DNA from: Bernardetiaceae bacterium
GTDB lineage: Bacteria; Bacteroidota; Bacteroidia; Cytophagales; Thermoflexibacteraceae
Reading direction: 5' to 3'
NCBI GenBank assembly: GCA_025057115.1
Contig: JANWWZ010000016.1
Location: forward strand, 1-61,742
DNA length: 61,742 bases
Below are positions 1 to 8,871 of the stretch, piece after piece (within the stretch, counting starts at the first letter, position 1; each line of letters opens with the position of its first letter). Both the position numbers and the translations under genes were made by a program. A model generated the notes under the pieces. It was not told the origin of the DNA. It was given only the letters and a program-made list of their open reading frames with translations, and made no database searches.

Positions 1-52
1 TGTATGGGTAGAGAAGTTGGTGAAAGAGTAAGATTGATTTGAAGGAAAGCAG

Positions 53-88
53 TCCGCCGAGCAAACCGCCCGGCGGATTTTTGTTTTT
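53..88 (+). terminator. Rho-independent terminator at window edge
   Basis: A 7 bp perfect stem (TCCGCCG with CGGCGGA) with an 11-base loop is followed by TTTTTGTTTTT. It reads on the plus strand, so it ends a rightward gene whose coding part lies almost entirely outside the window. Two frames could hold the last few codons of that gene (stops at 29-31 and 40-42), and the sequence alone does not choose between them. Confidence 0.8.
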
Positions 89-129
89 CATAAACCTGTA
101 TTTTCGCATATTATTTACAAACATTCCTC

Positions 130-1692
130 ATGCATTTCACTACCCGTGTTCAAGCAGTATGTGTTGGCTCGCTTGCTATACTGCTTTATGCCAATACATG
201 GAACCATAGTTACGCTTTAGATGATGTGGCTACTATTTCGGCAAACCGATTTGTCCAGATGGGTTGGAAAGGCATACCAGAGATGTTTCGCCATACACTT
301 TGGTTTGGTTATGACGGCTATGAAAGTGTCAATAGCTATCGCCCGTTAGCACATGCTACTTTTGCTGTAGAATATGCCCTTGCTGGCGAACTACGCCCAG
401 ATGTAAGCCATATTGTCAATACTTTAATTTATGCTCTGGTATGCGTATTACTATGGCATGTATTGCGCAGGTTATTTCCTGCACAGGGCTTGATGGTCTT
501 TTGCGCTGCTTTGCTGTTTACTGCTCATCCTGTACACACTGAAAGCATAGTGAATTTGAAAAACCGCGATGAATTGATGGCTTTGCTTTTAGGGCTTCTA
601 TCTCTTTTAATGCTCTTTCGTTGGTTAAGTAGCTCGCGCTGGCAATGGCTTTCTATGGCTCTGGTATATTATGGGCTGGCTTTACTTTGCAAAGAAAGTT
701 TGATTGCATGGATTTTTATTTTTCCACTGGCTGGTTATTACTTCCTTGCAGAGTCTTCACTGCAACAGCAGGGGAAGAAGTTGTTACTTTTAAGTCTGTC
801 ATTTATAGCAGTTTTTACTCTTGTATGGAGTTGGCGAGCTCAAATTGTGGCAGCAGTGCCTCCTCCACCCAAACCCGACTATTGGAATAATCCTATTCTA
901 TTAGCCAATTCTTGGACAACTGCTCTAGGTACCAAACTTTACGTGCTGGGCAAATATTTGCAGTTATCGATAGTTCCTCACACGCTTACTTGTAGCTATT
1001 TCTACAATGATTTGCCCTTGTTGCCCTTTTGGCACTGGAAAAGTCTGTTATCTCTTTTGACTTATGCAGTGTTGCTTTATGGCTTGTATCGTTACTTGCC
1101 CCCACGGCATCCTCTTGGGTTTGCCATTGCTTTCTATCTGATTACTTTGGCAATGTTTAGCAATTTTTTCATGTTCTACTACTACACTGCAGCTTTGAGC
1201 GAACGTTTTTTACTCATTCCCACTATTGGCGTTTGTCTGGCAGGTGGATATGGATTGCATCAACTTGCAATGCAAGGCTACAAATTAGTGCGCGGTTTAA
1301 TTACTTTTTTGATAATTATTTTATCGTTGAAAACCATAATGCGCAACCGTGCTTGGAAGGATAACTTGACAATAGCACAAACTGATTTGCAAAATTCTCC
1401 TCAGAGTTACTTACTTCACAGCACCATGGCATTGGAGTTGTTCAAAAAAGCTCAGCGCGAAGCTAATCCTTTTCTTTTACAACAGGCATTGCCTTACTTT
1501 CAAAAGGCTGTTGAGCTGGATGGAGAAGACCCCATTACTTGGGAACACTACGGAAGAACACTTGCTTTATTGGGGGATTACCACCAAGCCGCTGAATGTT
1601 TTCGACGAGCCCTGCAAATTAATCCCGCAGCCGGTCATGTGCGCTTGTTGTTAGAAAGAGCCCAACAGAGTTCCAGCAAAACCAAGCAATGA
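130..1692 (+). CDS. Polytopic membrane GT-C-type glycosyltransferase-like protein with C-terminal TPRs
   Basis: 520 residues with about ten hydrophobic helices in the first 400 residues and tetratricopeptide repeats in the last 100. The first extracytoplasmic loop carries the YALDD acidic pair (about D31-D32), followed by NSYRPL near residue 70 and AHPVHTESI near 132. This layout is typical of GT-C glycosyltransferases of the TMTC/DUF1736 kind, which use a lipid-linked sugar on the outer face of the membrane. The role is inferred from the architecture; donor and acceptor are unknown. The ATG at 130 follows the upstream terminator by about 40 bases, so the gene has its own promoter. It converges on the next gene with a 14-base gap. 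Confidence is high that this is a GT-C-like membrane protein and low for any specific reaction. Confidence 0.8.
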   Translation: MHFTTRVQAVCVGSLAILLYANTWNHSYALDDVATISANRFVQMGWKGIPEMFRHTLWFGYDGYESVNSYRPLAHATFAVEYALAGELRPDVSHIVNTLIYALVCVLLWHVLRRLFPAQGLMVFCAALLFTAHPVHTESIVNLKNRDELMALLLGLLSLLMLFRWLSSSRWQWLSMALVYYGLALLCKESLIAWIFIFPLAGYYFLAESSLQQQGKKLLLLSLSFIAVFTLVWSWRAQIVAAVPPPPKPDYWNNPILLANSWTTALGTKLYVLGKYLQLSIVPHTLTCSYFYNDLPLLPFWHWKSLLSLLTYAVLLYGLYRYLPPRHPLGFAIAFYLITLAMFSNFFMFYYYTAALSERFLLIPTIGVCLAGGYGLHQLAMQGYKLVRGLITFLIIILSLKTIMRNRAWKDNLTIAQTDLQNSPQSYLLHSTMALELFKKAQREANPFLLQQALPYFQKAVELDGEDPITWEHYGRTLALLGDYHQAAECFRRALQINPAAGHVRLLLERAQQSSSKTKQ

Positions 1693-1706
1693 AAGACACC
1701 TCAAGA

Positions 1707-2915
1707 CTATTTTTCCATAAAACCAATAGTTCCCCCTACCCAACTCTGACCTTTGTTGAAATCCACTCCCATCATTTTGCCTTTGCTAAGTCGGATGAGG
1801 TTAGTAAGTAGCTCCATCTTTTGACCGTTGTTCACGTACAACAATCTCACTTCGGCTTTAGCAGGAATATCCAATGTTTCTACTACTGGCTGGTAATTTA
1901 CCTTGCGCATTAAAATGTATCGATGGCGCTCATGTTCGGGGATGGAATCTATGTCAGCACGGGTAAGGTCAAATTTTACTCCTGTTCCAGCAAAGGAGAA
2001 GAGCGGCTTGAGGACGTAGTTTTCCAAGTCGTCTGGAATGGGGTCTATTTGATGAAGAAAGAAAGTGGGAGGAACGAAACGACCTTTCAAAAACGGCAGG
2101 GTAAACTTGCTAATTTTAAAAAACCAATTCGGATGTCCTGCCCAACTGACTTCAAGGTCCTCAGTAAGGCTGAAGCGCAAAGGTAAGTCGGGATAGCGAT
2201 GCAGTTCATCGAAAATGATTCGGTTGTAAATTCGTTCTACCCAAATGCGCTCTCCTTGATGATAGTAATAAAGTTTGCGTCCTTGCTTGCCGAGTGCTGT
2301 TATGCATACGGGACGCACTCCCAGAAAGTGCTCTGTGCAAGCAAAATCAATTCGGGTTTTTTGTTCTTCTGGCTTAATTTCCAACAAAATGACATTTTTA
2401 GGATCAAAATCGGCTACAATAGCGCGGCGCAGCTTCTCTATGTAAATATTTTCGTCGTTTTGAAGCTCTGTCGGGAAAAAATGTGTGAGTTGTTCAGGTA
2501 AGCCATAATGTTTGCGGTACATGCCTGCAATGAAGTGCTGAAAGGCAAACAGAGAAGGAAACCCCTGTAGTTCAATCAATTGTGGCATAAGCTCACCGTT
2601 TTCAGCTCGGCAGATAGCAAAGTCAAGGACTGCAAACAAGGGCTGTGCTGTTTCGTTGGGCACAAATAATTCGGCTGGCACAGCGCCATTGATTTCCTTT
2701 TGATAGCTTTCACTGTTAATTTGTCTCCAAATTTCTTCGCCTGCCTCTACTAAGCGTTCTTTTAACGTTGGTGGAATAAAAACAGGGGTTTCACAAATTT
2801 TAAACGTTACTTCAAAACCAAATGCTGAATTTACTTCAGCAAGCAAGGCTTGATATTGCTCTTGGCTAAATTGCCGGTTAAAGATTTGGCGGTAAGGGGA
2901 GTACATAAATAGCAA
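1707..2915 (-). CDS. ATP-grasp-like protein, function unknown
   Basis: 402 residues, soluble, no signal peptide. The C-terminal half has ATP-grasp character: a lysine-glycine segment YVLKPLFSFAGTGVKF near residue 300, the hydrophobic-acidic strand EVRLLYV, and a late NLIRLSKG segment with asparagine and arginine that could bind metal and phosphate. The order of motifs resembles circularly permuted ATP-grasp proteins of the glutathionylspermidine-synthase-like group, which make amide bonds through acyl-phosphates. This assignment is by motif reading only. The gene lies 35 bases downstream of a DegT-type aminotransferase that is also 402 residues long, so both are probably co-transcribed and may act on the same metabolite. 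The substrate is unknown. Confidence 0.7.
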   Translation of the reverse strand: MLFMYSPYRQIFNRQFSQEQYQALLAEVNSAFGFEVTFKICETPVFIPPTLKERLVEAGEEIWRQINSESYQKEINGAVPAELFVPNETAQPLFAVLDFAICRAENGELMPQLIELQGFPSLFAFQHFIAGMYRKHYGLPEQLTHFFPTELQNDENIYIEKLRRAIVADFDPKNVILLEIKPEEQKTRIDFACTEHFLGVRPVCITALGKQGRKLYYYHQGERIWVERIYNRIIFDELHRYPDLPLRFSLTEDLEVSWAGHPNWFFKISKFTLPFLKGRFVPPTFFLHQIDPIPDDLENYVLKPLFSFAGTGVKFDLTRADIDSIPEHERHRYILMRKVNYQPVVETLDIPAKAEVRLLYVNNGQKMELLTNLIRLSKGKMMGVDFNKGQSWVGGTIGFMEK

Positions 2916-2950
2916 GCACGCTTGGGCTCAATAACTTCTTTACACTGCTG

Positions 2951-4159
2951 CTAAACAAATTGTTTTGCCAGTACTTTGCTAAGGGCTTTAGTGATTTTTT
3001 GGCAAAGGGCTTCAAGTTCCTCTTCTGTCCAAGTAACGCGTATTAAAAGGGAAGTAAGCCTTTGCATGATTGCATCGCTGGCAGGAAACGCTACAGTGGC
3101 ATAATCTTGTGGACAGGGAAGCACTTGAGCAGGAATTTTAAACAAAGTTTTCATGCCTCGCAGGTGCTCCCAATTTCGGATGTAGTGAAAATGGTTATCG
3201 TACCAGTACTGCACACCACTAACCCCATTTTCAGCGAGTGCTTTCACTGTACGGCGAGCAATTTCTTCGTTAGGTAAAAAGAAAGAAAGAAAAGTTGCCG
3301 AATCGCCTTCGGGGTCTGGCAAGTAGCGGAAAGTGATTTCAGGAAATTGGGCAAGAGTTTCCTTGAGTTTCTTTTTGTGCTTTCGCTGTTGAGTGAGAAT
3401 GTAGTCAATCTTGCGCAACTGGGCTAGACCTACTGCAGCATGCAGCTCGCTGATGCGGAAATTAGTTCCTAGCACGGGGTGCCCTTCCATGCCGCGATTA
3501 TCGCCAATATGGTCATGCCCATGGTCGCTAAACATTTCGGCGTTTAAATACAATTGTTGATCGTCGGTAATGATAGCTCCTCCCTCCCCTGCTGTAATGA
3601 TTTTGAAAAAGTCGAAAGAGAAAGCGCCCATTTTGCCAAATGTACCTAGCATTTTTCCTTTAAAGGAAGCGCCTAAGGCTTGGGCAGTGTCTTCAATTAA
3701 AATCAGGTTATGCCGCTGACAAATCTGTGCAATTTTATCTACTTGTGCCATTGCACCACACATGTGCACCAAGACCACTGCTTTTGTGCGGGGAGTAATG
3801 GCTGCCTGCAACGCTTCAGGATTAAGGCACAGAGTTTCGTCTATATCCACAAATTTGGGCAGGGCTCCTGCCAGAAGCACGCCTTCTATAGTGGCAATGT
3901 AAGTAAAGGGAGGCACTATTACTTCATCACCATAGCCGATGCCACAAGCTGCCATGCAAAGGGCTACCGCTGTAGTGCCACTGGAGCACATAAGAGCATA
4001 ACGAGCCCCTGTGAACTTTGCAAGTTCTTCTTCGAAAGTTTTTGCTTTCCAATGTCCCTTGCGTTGCTGCTCGTGGTTATAGCGGAATAAGATACCTGTT
4101 TCTAGTACGTCGTTAATTTCTTTGCGCTCTTCAGCGCCGATGAGTTCTGCACCTGGCAT
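2951..4159 (-). CDS. DegT/DnrJ/EryC1/StrS family PLP aminotransferase
   Basis: 402 residues, fold-type I PLP enzyme. The sugar-aminotransferase family landmarks are visible: CSSGTTAVALCMAACGIG (residues 58-75) for cofactor phosphate binding, PPFTYIAT (83-90), EDTAQALGASF (156-166) with the aspartate that contacts the pyridine nitrogen, and DFFKIITAGEGGAI (183-196) with K186 as the likely Schiff-base lysine. Members transaminate keto-sugars or make amino-hydroxybenzoate-type compounds. No sugar-nucleotide dehydratase or polysaccharide genes adjoin it; its only partner is the ATP-grasp-like gene directly downstream, so its substrate may not be a nucleotide sugar. It is the first gene of a two-gene leftward unit. 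Confidence 0.9.
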   Translation of the reverse strand: MPGAELIGAEERKEINDVLETGILFRYNHEQQRKGHWKAKTFEEELAKFTGARYALMCSSGTTAVALCMAACGIGYGDEVIVPPFTYIATIEGVLLAGALPKFVDIDETLCLNPEALQAAITPRTKAVVLVHMCGAMAQVDKIAQICQRHNLILIEDTAQALGASFKGKMLGTFGKMGAFSFDFFKIITAGEGGAIITDDQQLYLNAEMFSDHGHDHIGDNRGMEGHPVLGTNFRISELHAAVGLAQLRKIDYILTQQRKHKKKLKETLAQFPEITFRYLPDPEGDSATFLSFFLPNEEIARRTVKALAENGVSGVQYWYDNHFHYIRNWEHLRGMKTLFKIPAQVLPCPQDYATVAFPASDAIMQRLTSLLIRVTWTEEELEALCQKITKALSKVLAKQFV

Positions 4160-4200
4160 ATGTAACTAGTTTTTTTGATGCGTAAAATTACAGCTTTATG

Positions 4201-4530
4201 CTATTTTCTGCCCATTGGCAGCGGGAAAGTCGGACTTCAGTAAATTACACCGCCTATTCCATCCACCAGTCCCAATTCTAAGCACTCGGACATAAAATCG
4301 GCAATTTACTCAGGCGGAAAATTTACCACAGCAATAATTTGCCTGCCGATGAGTTCCTCTTTTGTATAGCAGCGAGTAATTTGTGCTGAACTTTTGCAAG
4401 TGCCCAGCTTGCCAAAATCAATTTGTAGTTTGTAAGCTGGCTTGCGCGCTTTGGAAAAATCCTCTGCAGCAATAATTGTTCCTACGCGCAGGTCTACTTT
4501 GGCAACATCTTCTCAAGTAATTTTCTCCAC
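4201..4530 (-). pseudogene. csaA: csaA-like tRNA-binding-domain protein, broken by three in-frame stops
   Basis: Reading the minus strand from 4530 gives 110 codons that match the CsaA/Trbp111-type tRNA-binding (OB-fold) family over the whole length: [20 protein letters not shown], then [35 protein letters not shown] and DFMSECLELGL. The frame is interrupted by TGA at 4513-4515, TAA at 4306-4308 and TGA at 4237-4239, and ends at TAG 4201-4203. No frameshift or deletion is seen. The first TGA falls where the family usually has tryptophan (the ITW-ED region), so TGG to TGA is the likely change. The start would be GTG at 4528 or lie a few codons upstream. CsaA is a small homodimeric chaperone-like protein that binds tRNA. 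Here it is almost certainly inactive. Confidence 0.88.
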
Positions 4531-4623
4531 AACTTTTCTCAATTGGCGAAAAATAATTCACGGCGCTAATTTTTCGCTTATTAGTTGAGAGAACAAGCAA
4601 AATTTGCAATACTTAGCAACGCA

Positions 4624-5055
4624 ATGGAAATCAAAATTATCAATCGCTCTGGCAATCCGCTGCCGACTTATCAAACTCCTCTTTCGGCAGGCATGGACAT
4701 TTGTGCGCATTTACAAGCCCCAGTAACGCTTGCTCCCTTTGAAAGGGCGCTCATTCCTACAGGCTTGCTTATCGAACTGCCGCCGGGTTATGAAGCACAA
4801 ATTCGCCCTCGTAGCGGATTAGCGCTCAAGTACGGCATTAGCATAGTCAATGCTCCTGGTACTATTGACGCCGATTTTCGCGGAGAAATTCAAGTCCTGC
4901 TGATCAATTTGGGCAACCAGCCTTTTACAGTGCAAAACGGCGACAGAATCGCTCAAATGGTCGTTGCTCGGCATGAGCGCATTACTTGGCGCGTAGTAGA
5001 AGAACTTTCCTCCACTGAACGCGGAGCTGGAGGCTATGGCAGTACTGGTATCTAA
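4624..5055 (+). CDS. dut: Deoxyuridine 5'-triphosphate nucleotidohydrolase (dUTPase)
   Basis: 143 residues, the usual size of a trimeric dUTPase. All five motifs are present in order: AGMDI (22-26), RPRSGLA (61-67), [17 protein letters not shown] (79-95), GDRIAQMV (107-113) and the glycine-rich C-terminal [10 protein letters not shown] that closes over the active site. The enzyme hydrolyses dUTP to dUMP and pyrophosphate, keeping uracil out of DNA and feeding dTMP synthesis. The start at 4624 ([10 protein letters not shown]) is chosen over an upstream TTG because it fits family length and leaves no unexplained extension. Its stop codon overlaps the stop codon of the convergent hydrolase gene by 4 bases. 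Confidence 0.96.
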   Translation: MEIKIINRSGNPLPTYQTPLSAGMDICAHLQAPVTLAPFERALIPTGLLIELPPGYEAQIRPRSGLALKYGISIVNAPGTIDADFRGEIQVLLINLGNQPFTVQNGDRIAQMVVARHERITWRVVEELSSTERGAGGYGSTGI

Positions 5056-5903
5056 TTCACTGATTGCACTTGCTGCTCAAGCCAAGAAGTTATTGCCTTT
5101 AAAGGTTTTTCTTTTTCAATTTCGTTATGCAACTCGTGCCGCATGTTTTCCCAGTAGTAAGTAGTGAGTTTGGAGCTACTTAAGCGCTTTGCAAACTCTT
5201 CAGTAGCCTGCACACTGGTAATTTGATCGTCATTTCCGTGCATTAGCAGCAGCGGAAGGTTAATTTTTTCAGCATGAGCAATGGCAAATTGACCTGCTCG
5301 ATTTACCTCCGTGAACATGCTTACCGACATGCGCCGCACCACAAGGGGATCGGTGGCATATAACCGCTGGATGGCAATATCCTTGCTCAGGTGTTGAGGG
5401 TTAATTTGCGCAGCAAAACTTGCCTGAGGAAATAGCCAGTAAACCAGCTGAACGGCTGCTTGCAAGAAAAACGAAGGAGCTCGAGTCAGCCTCAGCCAAG
5501 GACTGGTAATAATTGCACCTTTTAAATAAGCGGGTTGATATCTAATTAGGTAATTAGCTACCAAATTTCCGCCCATGCTATGCCCGTAAAGGAAGAGGGG
5601 AAGGTTGTCAAATTTATCGATTGCAAGGGCTAACATTTCTCGTATATTTTCCAACAAATCATCATAGGAAACGATATGTCCTCGCCGCCCTTGCGAACGT
5701 CCATGGCCGCGCTGGTCAAAGCCGATGAGCCCGTAGTAGTGCTGGTTTAAAAAATTAGCCACGTGTTCATATCGCCCTAGATGTTCTCCAAAGCCATGCA
5801 CCAAAGCCACCAGCGCCTTGGCTTGTGGAGGAATCCAACAATGCCCTTGCAGAGTAATCCCGTCTTCTGTACACCATTCAAAAGCAAAGGATTGCACTGC
5901 CAT
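5052..5903 (-). CDS. Alpha/beta hydrolase of the monoacylglycerol lipase / lysophospholipase type
   Basis: 283 residues. The nucleophile elbow is GHSMGG with S109; the acid is in [11 protein letters not shown] (about 235) and the histidine in NMRHELHNE (about 265). The segments [15 protein letters not shown] and [15 protein letters not shown] are typical of the Hydrolase_4 (serine aminopeptidase S33-like) family, whose members cleave monoacylglycerols or lysophospholipids. No signal peptide, so it is probably cytoplasmic. The ATG at 5903 lies 4 bases downstream of the DUF3467 stop codon, which argues for translational coupling and against a longer start at 5933. The substrate is inferred from family only. 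Confidence 0.88.
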   Translation of the reverse strand: MAVQSFAFEWCTEDGITLQGHCWIPPQAKALVALVHGFGEHLGRYEHVANFLNQHYYGLIGFDQRGHGRSQGRRGHIVSYDDLLENIREMLALAIDKFDNLPLFLYGHSMGGNLVANYLIRYQPAYLKGAIITSPWLRLTRAPSFFLQAAVQLVYWLFPQASFAAQINPQHLSKDIAIQRLYATDPLVVRRMSVSMFTEVNRAGQFAIAHAEKINLPLLLMHGNDDQITSVQATEEFAKRLSSSKLTTYYWENMRHELHNEIEKEKPLKAITSWLEQQVQSVN

Positions 5904-5907
5904 ATAC

Positions 5908-6228
5908 CTATGCCTCGCCCATGGTGCCACCAAAGTTCATTGGAAAGCGGATAGGTTCCTCCCCTACTTTGATTTTGCCAAAATTGGCTTCGTATTTTTC
6001 AATGTTATCTTTCAAGGCTAAAAGTAGGCGCTTGGCGTGTTCAGGGGAGGTAACAATTCGGGAGCGCACTTTTGCTTTAGGCATGCCAGGCAGCACACTA
6101 ATAAAATCTATCACAAATTCCGTTGGCGAGTGAGCAATCATGGCTAAATTGACGTAAATGCCTTCAGCAAGGTGTTCGGGAAGTTCTATGTTAATTTGTT
6201 GATCGTTTTCTAATTCTTCGTTTTTCAT
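5908..6228 (-). CDS. DUF3467 family protein
   Basis: 106 residues, acidic, no membrane segment. The central part (YVNLAMIAHSPTEFVIDFIS, then LPGMPKAKVRSRIVTSPEHAKRLL) is the DUF3467 signature, a small domain widespread in bacteria with no settled function. The C-terminus ends in a proline/glycine-rich tail. The start at 6228 (MKNEELEND) is preferred to an upstream start at 6297 because the extra 23 residues are not protein-like for this family. It is the first gene of a two-gene leftward unit with the hydrolase. Confidence 0.85.
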   Translation of the reverse strand: MKNEELENDQQINIELPEHLAEGIYVNLAMIAHSPTEFVIDFISVLPGMPKAKVRSRIVTSPEHAKRLLLALKDNIEKYEANFGKIKVGEEPIRFPMNFGGTMGEA

Positions 6229-6377
6229 TGGATGTGAAAAGTTTACAAAGCGCAAAATAGTCTTTTTCCACAAGAATGCAGTGCAGTTGACAGCCATTGT
6301 ATAGAATTAATGCACACCTGAACAGTTCAAAGAACCTTCAGGTGTTGAAGGTTTACATTAGCCAAGCCAATGCGTGA

Positions 6378-7241
6378 TTATCCCAGGTAAGTTTTCAAAG
6401 TTTTGCAGCGATAAGTATGGCGCAGGCGTCGGATTGCTTTTTCTTTGATTTGGCGAACGCGCTCACGGGTCAGGTCAAATTTTTCGCCGATTTCTTCTAA
6501 AGTCAGAGCGTTTTCGCCATTGAGACCAAAGTAAAGCGTAATGATATCTGCCTCGCGAGGAGTGAGGGTGGAAAGAGCTCGTTGCACTTCTTTGCGCAAA
6601 GAATCATTCATCAACGATACATCGGGTCGTTGAGATTCGCCGCTGTCTATCACGTCAAGCAAAGTATTTTCTTCATCTTGTTTCAATGGAGCATCTACCG
6701 AAACGTGCCGCCCAGAAACTTTAATGGTTTCTGTGATTTCTTCCAGTGGCATATCCATTACTTCGGCAATTTCTTCTGGAGAAGGCTCGCGTTCAAATTT
6801 TTGCTCCAGCTCCGAAAAAGTTTTAGCAATTTTGTTGAGCGAACCTACGCGGTTCAGCGGCAAGCGAACAATGCGGGCATGTTCTGCTAAAGCCTGCAGA
6901 ATAGATTGGCGAATCCACCACACAGCGTAAGAAATGAACTTGAAACCGCGAGTTTCATCAAATCGTTGAGCCGCTTTGATTAGACCAAGATTGCCTTCGT
7001 TAATTAAATCTCCCAAAGAAAGCCCTTGATTTTGGTACTGTTTAGCTACGGAAACTACGAACCTCAAGTTAGCCTTAGTGAGTCGCTCCAGTGCTTGAGC
7101 ATCGTTTTGTTTAATTCGCCTGGCAAGCTCTACCTCCTCTTCGGGATCCAGTAGTTCCACTTTGCCAATTTCTTGCAAGTACTTATCAAGCGACTGACTT
7201 TCACGATTAGTAATCTGTTTGCTAATCTTGAGCTGTCTCAT
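6378..7241 (-). CDS. rpoD: Primary RNA polymerase sigma factor (RpoD/SigA family, Bacteroidota type)
   Basis: 287 residues, the compact Bacteroidota housekeeping sigma factor that lacks the long region 1.1. Region 1.2 ([20 protein letters not shown], 17-36) is followed by region 2 ([20 protein letters not shown], 58-77), the core-binding and melting segment [16 protein letters not shown] (99-114), region 3, and the region 4.2 helix-turn-helix [18 protein letters not shown] near the C-terminus. It directs transcription from TTTG / TAnnTTTG promoters such as those proposed here for gdh and for this gene. The start at 7241 ([15 protein letters not shown]) is the conserved family start; a 29-codon upstream extension is rejected. 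The leader of about 108 bases is unusually long for this window. Confidence 0.97.
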   Translation of the reverse strand: MRQLKISKQITNRESQSLDKYLQEIGKVELLDPEEEVELARRIKQNDAQALERLTKANLRFVVSVAKQYQNQGLSLGDLINEGNLGLIKAAQRFDETRGFKFISYAVWWIRQSILQALAEHARIVRLPLNRVGSLNKIAKTFSELEQKFEREPSPEEIAEVMDMPLEEITETIKVSGRHVSVDAPLKQDEENTLLDVIDSGESQRPDVSLMNDSLRKEVQRALSTLTPREADIITLYFGLNGENALTLEEIGEKFDLTRERVRQIKEKAIRRLRHTYRCKTLKTYLG

Positions 7242-7355
7242 GGTTGATAGTGTTAGTTGTTTGTTAGAGTTCTGTTGGATGGTTGAGAACTGTTGAACAA
7301 ATACAGCTAAAAGGCTCAACACAAACAACGATTCTTACATCTCAACTATCTAAGC

Positions 7356-7386
7356 CGAAAGTAATAATTTGAATTGAATTTTCAAA
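7356..7386 (-). promoter_or_regulatory. Bacteroidota-type promoter for rpoD
   Basis: On the minus strand TTTG (7386-7383) is separated by 19 bases from TACTTTCG (7363-7356), a 7-of-8 match to TAnnTTTG. Transcription would start near 7350 and give a leader of about 108 bases. Apart from this promoter and leader, the 516 bases between rpoD and the next gene hold only a 63-codon minus-strand open frame (7573-7382) with no recognisable features. Confidence 0.5.
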
Positions 7387-7757
7387 CAGCAAGCCAGCGA
7401 AAAAGTTTTAGAGCGTGTTGTTTTTTATCAAAGAGGCTGGCAAAAAAGTAAAAAATGGACCACCTAGCAAGCGGTAGTACATCGACTAATGCAAAATTGT
7501 GCAGCAATAAGGCTTGAGCATTTTTTTGTAAGACTTTGTTGTGTTTTTGTATTGATAAGTACCTATAAGCCATATGCCCTTCGCTCCCAACTGATGGCTA
7601 AAAGCAGCTTAGCACACTGATTTAAAGAATTAACAAACAATTAACTTTTGCCAAGCTCCATGTGAACAAATCGACAAACTCTTAAGGCTGCCTTTGACAA
7701 TCTTGCTGATTTGCCTTCTTTTACCCCAAAATAGCTATTGTTATTTTTGCTATTATT

Positions 7758-8858
7758 ATGGCAAATGACCTGAATTTAGATGCATTGACCTGCCAGGCAA
7801 TTGCCTTGCTCAAACAACTCATTGCCATTCCTTCTTTTAGCAAAGAAGAAGACCAAACCGCTACTTTAATTGCCGAGTTTCTCAACAAGTATGGTTTACA
7901 AGTGCACCGTTTGGCTAATAATGTTTGGTGCAAGTCGGAAAGTTGGAAGGAGGGCTTGCCTGTGATCCTGCTCAATTCCCATCACGACACTGTAAGACCT
8001 AATGCAGGTTATACCCTCAATCCCTTCGAACCCATAGAAAAAGATGGCAAGCTATACGGCTTGGGAAGCAACGATGCAGGAGGCGCTTTAGTAGCTCTCA
8101 TCGCTACTTTTGTATACTTTAACCGATTTTTTTTACTACACCCTGAAAAACAAACTTTTAACTTACTACTAGCCGCCACCGCTGAGGAAGAAATTAGCGG
8201 CAGTGGAGGAATCGAAATGCTTCTGCCGCATTTAGGAAAAATTGACTTAGGCATTGTAGGCGAACCTACGCGCACCCAGCTTGCCATTGCAGAAAAAGGA
8301 CTTATGGTACTGGATTGCATTGCCAGAGGTAAAGCAGGACACGCAGCTCGCAACGAAGGGGAAAATGCCATCTACAAAGCCATGGAAGACATTCAATGGT
8401 TTAGGACTTATCAGTTTCCCAAAATCTCACCTTTGCTTGGACCAGTAAAAATGACGGTTACTATCATCAATGCAGGCAGCCAACACAACGTAATACCCGA
8501 TATTTGTACTTTTACGGTAGATGTCCGCACTACAGACGTATATCGCAATGAGGAAATATTAGAAATTATCCGCCAGCACGTAACATGCCAAGTGCAACCG
8601 CGTTCTTTTCGTCTTAATGCGTCGGGTATTTCTCCTCATCACCCGATAGTGCAAAGAGGCATTCAATTAGGCAGGAGTACCTTTGCTTCTCCTACTACTT
8701 CCGACCAAGCTCTCATGCCGTTTACTACCCTTAAAGTAGGTCCAGGAGACTCAGCGCGTTCCCACACAGCCGATGAATACATCTACCTAGACGAAATAGC
8801 CGAAGGCATTAGATTTTACATTCAACTTCTGGAGGGTTTAGATATTACTGGCTGGTAA
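7758..8858 (+). CDS. M20 family metallo-deacylase (ArgE/DapE group; probable acyl-ornithine deacetylase)
   Basis: 366 residues. The M20 metal ligands are visible: H and D in NSHHDTV (73-79), the bridging D in LGSNDAGGA, the catalytic glutamate pair in TAEEEISG, the D/E ligand in VGEPT, and the late histidine in SHTADEY. A dimerisation domain sits between (GKAGHAAR to about residue 300). The length and the HTADEYI ending fit bacterial ArgE-type enzymes; Bacteroidota often use N-succinyl rather than N-acetyl ornithine, so the exact acyl group is open. It stands 13 bases before the Dph6-like gene, suggesting co-transcription. No other arginine-biosynthesis gene is adjacent. Confidence 0.85.
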   Translation: MANDLNLDALTCQAIALLKQLIAIPSFSKEEDQTATLIAEFLNKYGLQVHRLANNVWCKSESWKEGLPVILLNSHHDTVRPNAGYTLNPFEPIEKDGKLYGLGSNDAGGALVALIATFVYFNRFFLLHPEKQTFNLLLAATAEEEISGSGGIEMLLPHLGKIDLGIVGEPTRTQLAIAEKGLMVLDCIARGKAGHAARNEGENAIYKAMEDIQWFRTYQFPKISPLLGPVKMTVTIINAGSQHNVIPDICTFTVDVRTTDVYRNEEILEIIRQHVTCQVQPRSFRLNASGISPHHPIVQRGIQLGRSTFASPTTSDQALMPFTTLKVGPGDSARSHTADEYIYLDEIAEGIRFYIQLLEGLDITGW

Positions 8859-8871
8859 TCCAATCGCTTTT

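Noticed and set aside
1-42. Possible last codons of a rightward gene in frame 1 (to 42) or frame 2 (to 31)
   Set aside because: Both frames are too short to choose between or to assign; only the terminator that follows is secure.
4418-4609. 63-codon minus-strand frame over the csaA region
   Set aside because: It is out of frame with the csaA pseudogene and does not resemble any protein; the csaA reading explains the sequence better.
7382-7573. 63-codon minus-strand frame in the rpoD upstream region
   Set aside because: It overlaps the proposed rpoD promoter, has no family resemblance and no clear start context, so it is treated as chance.
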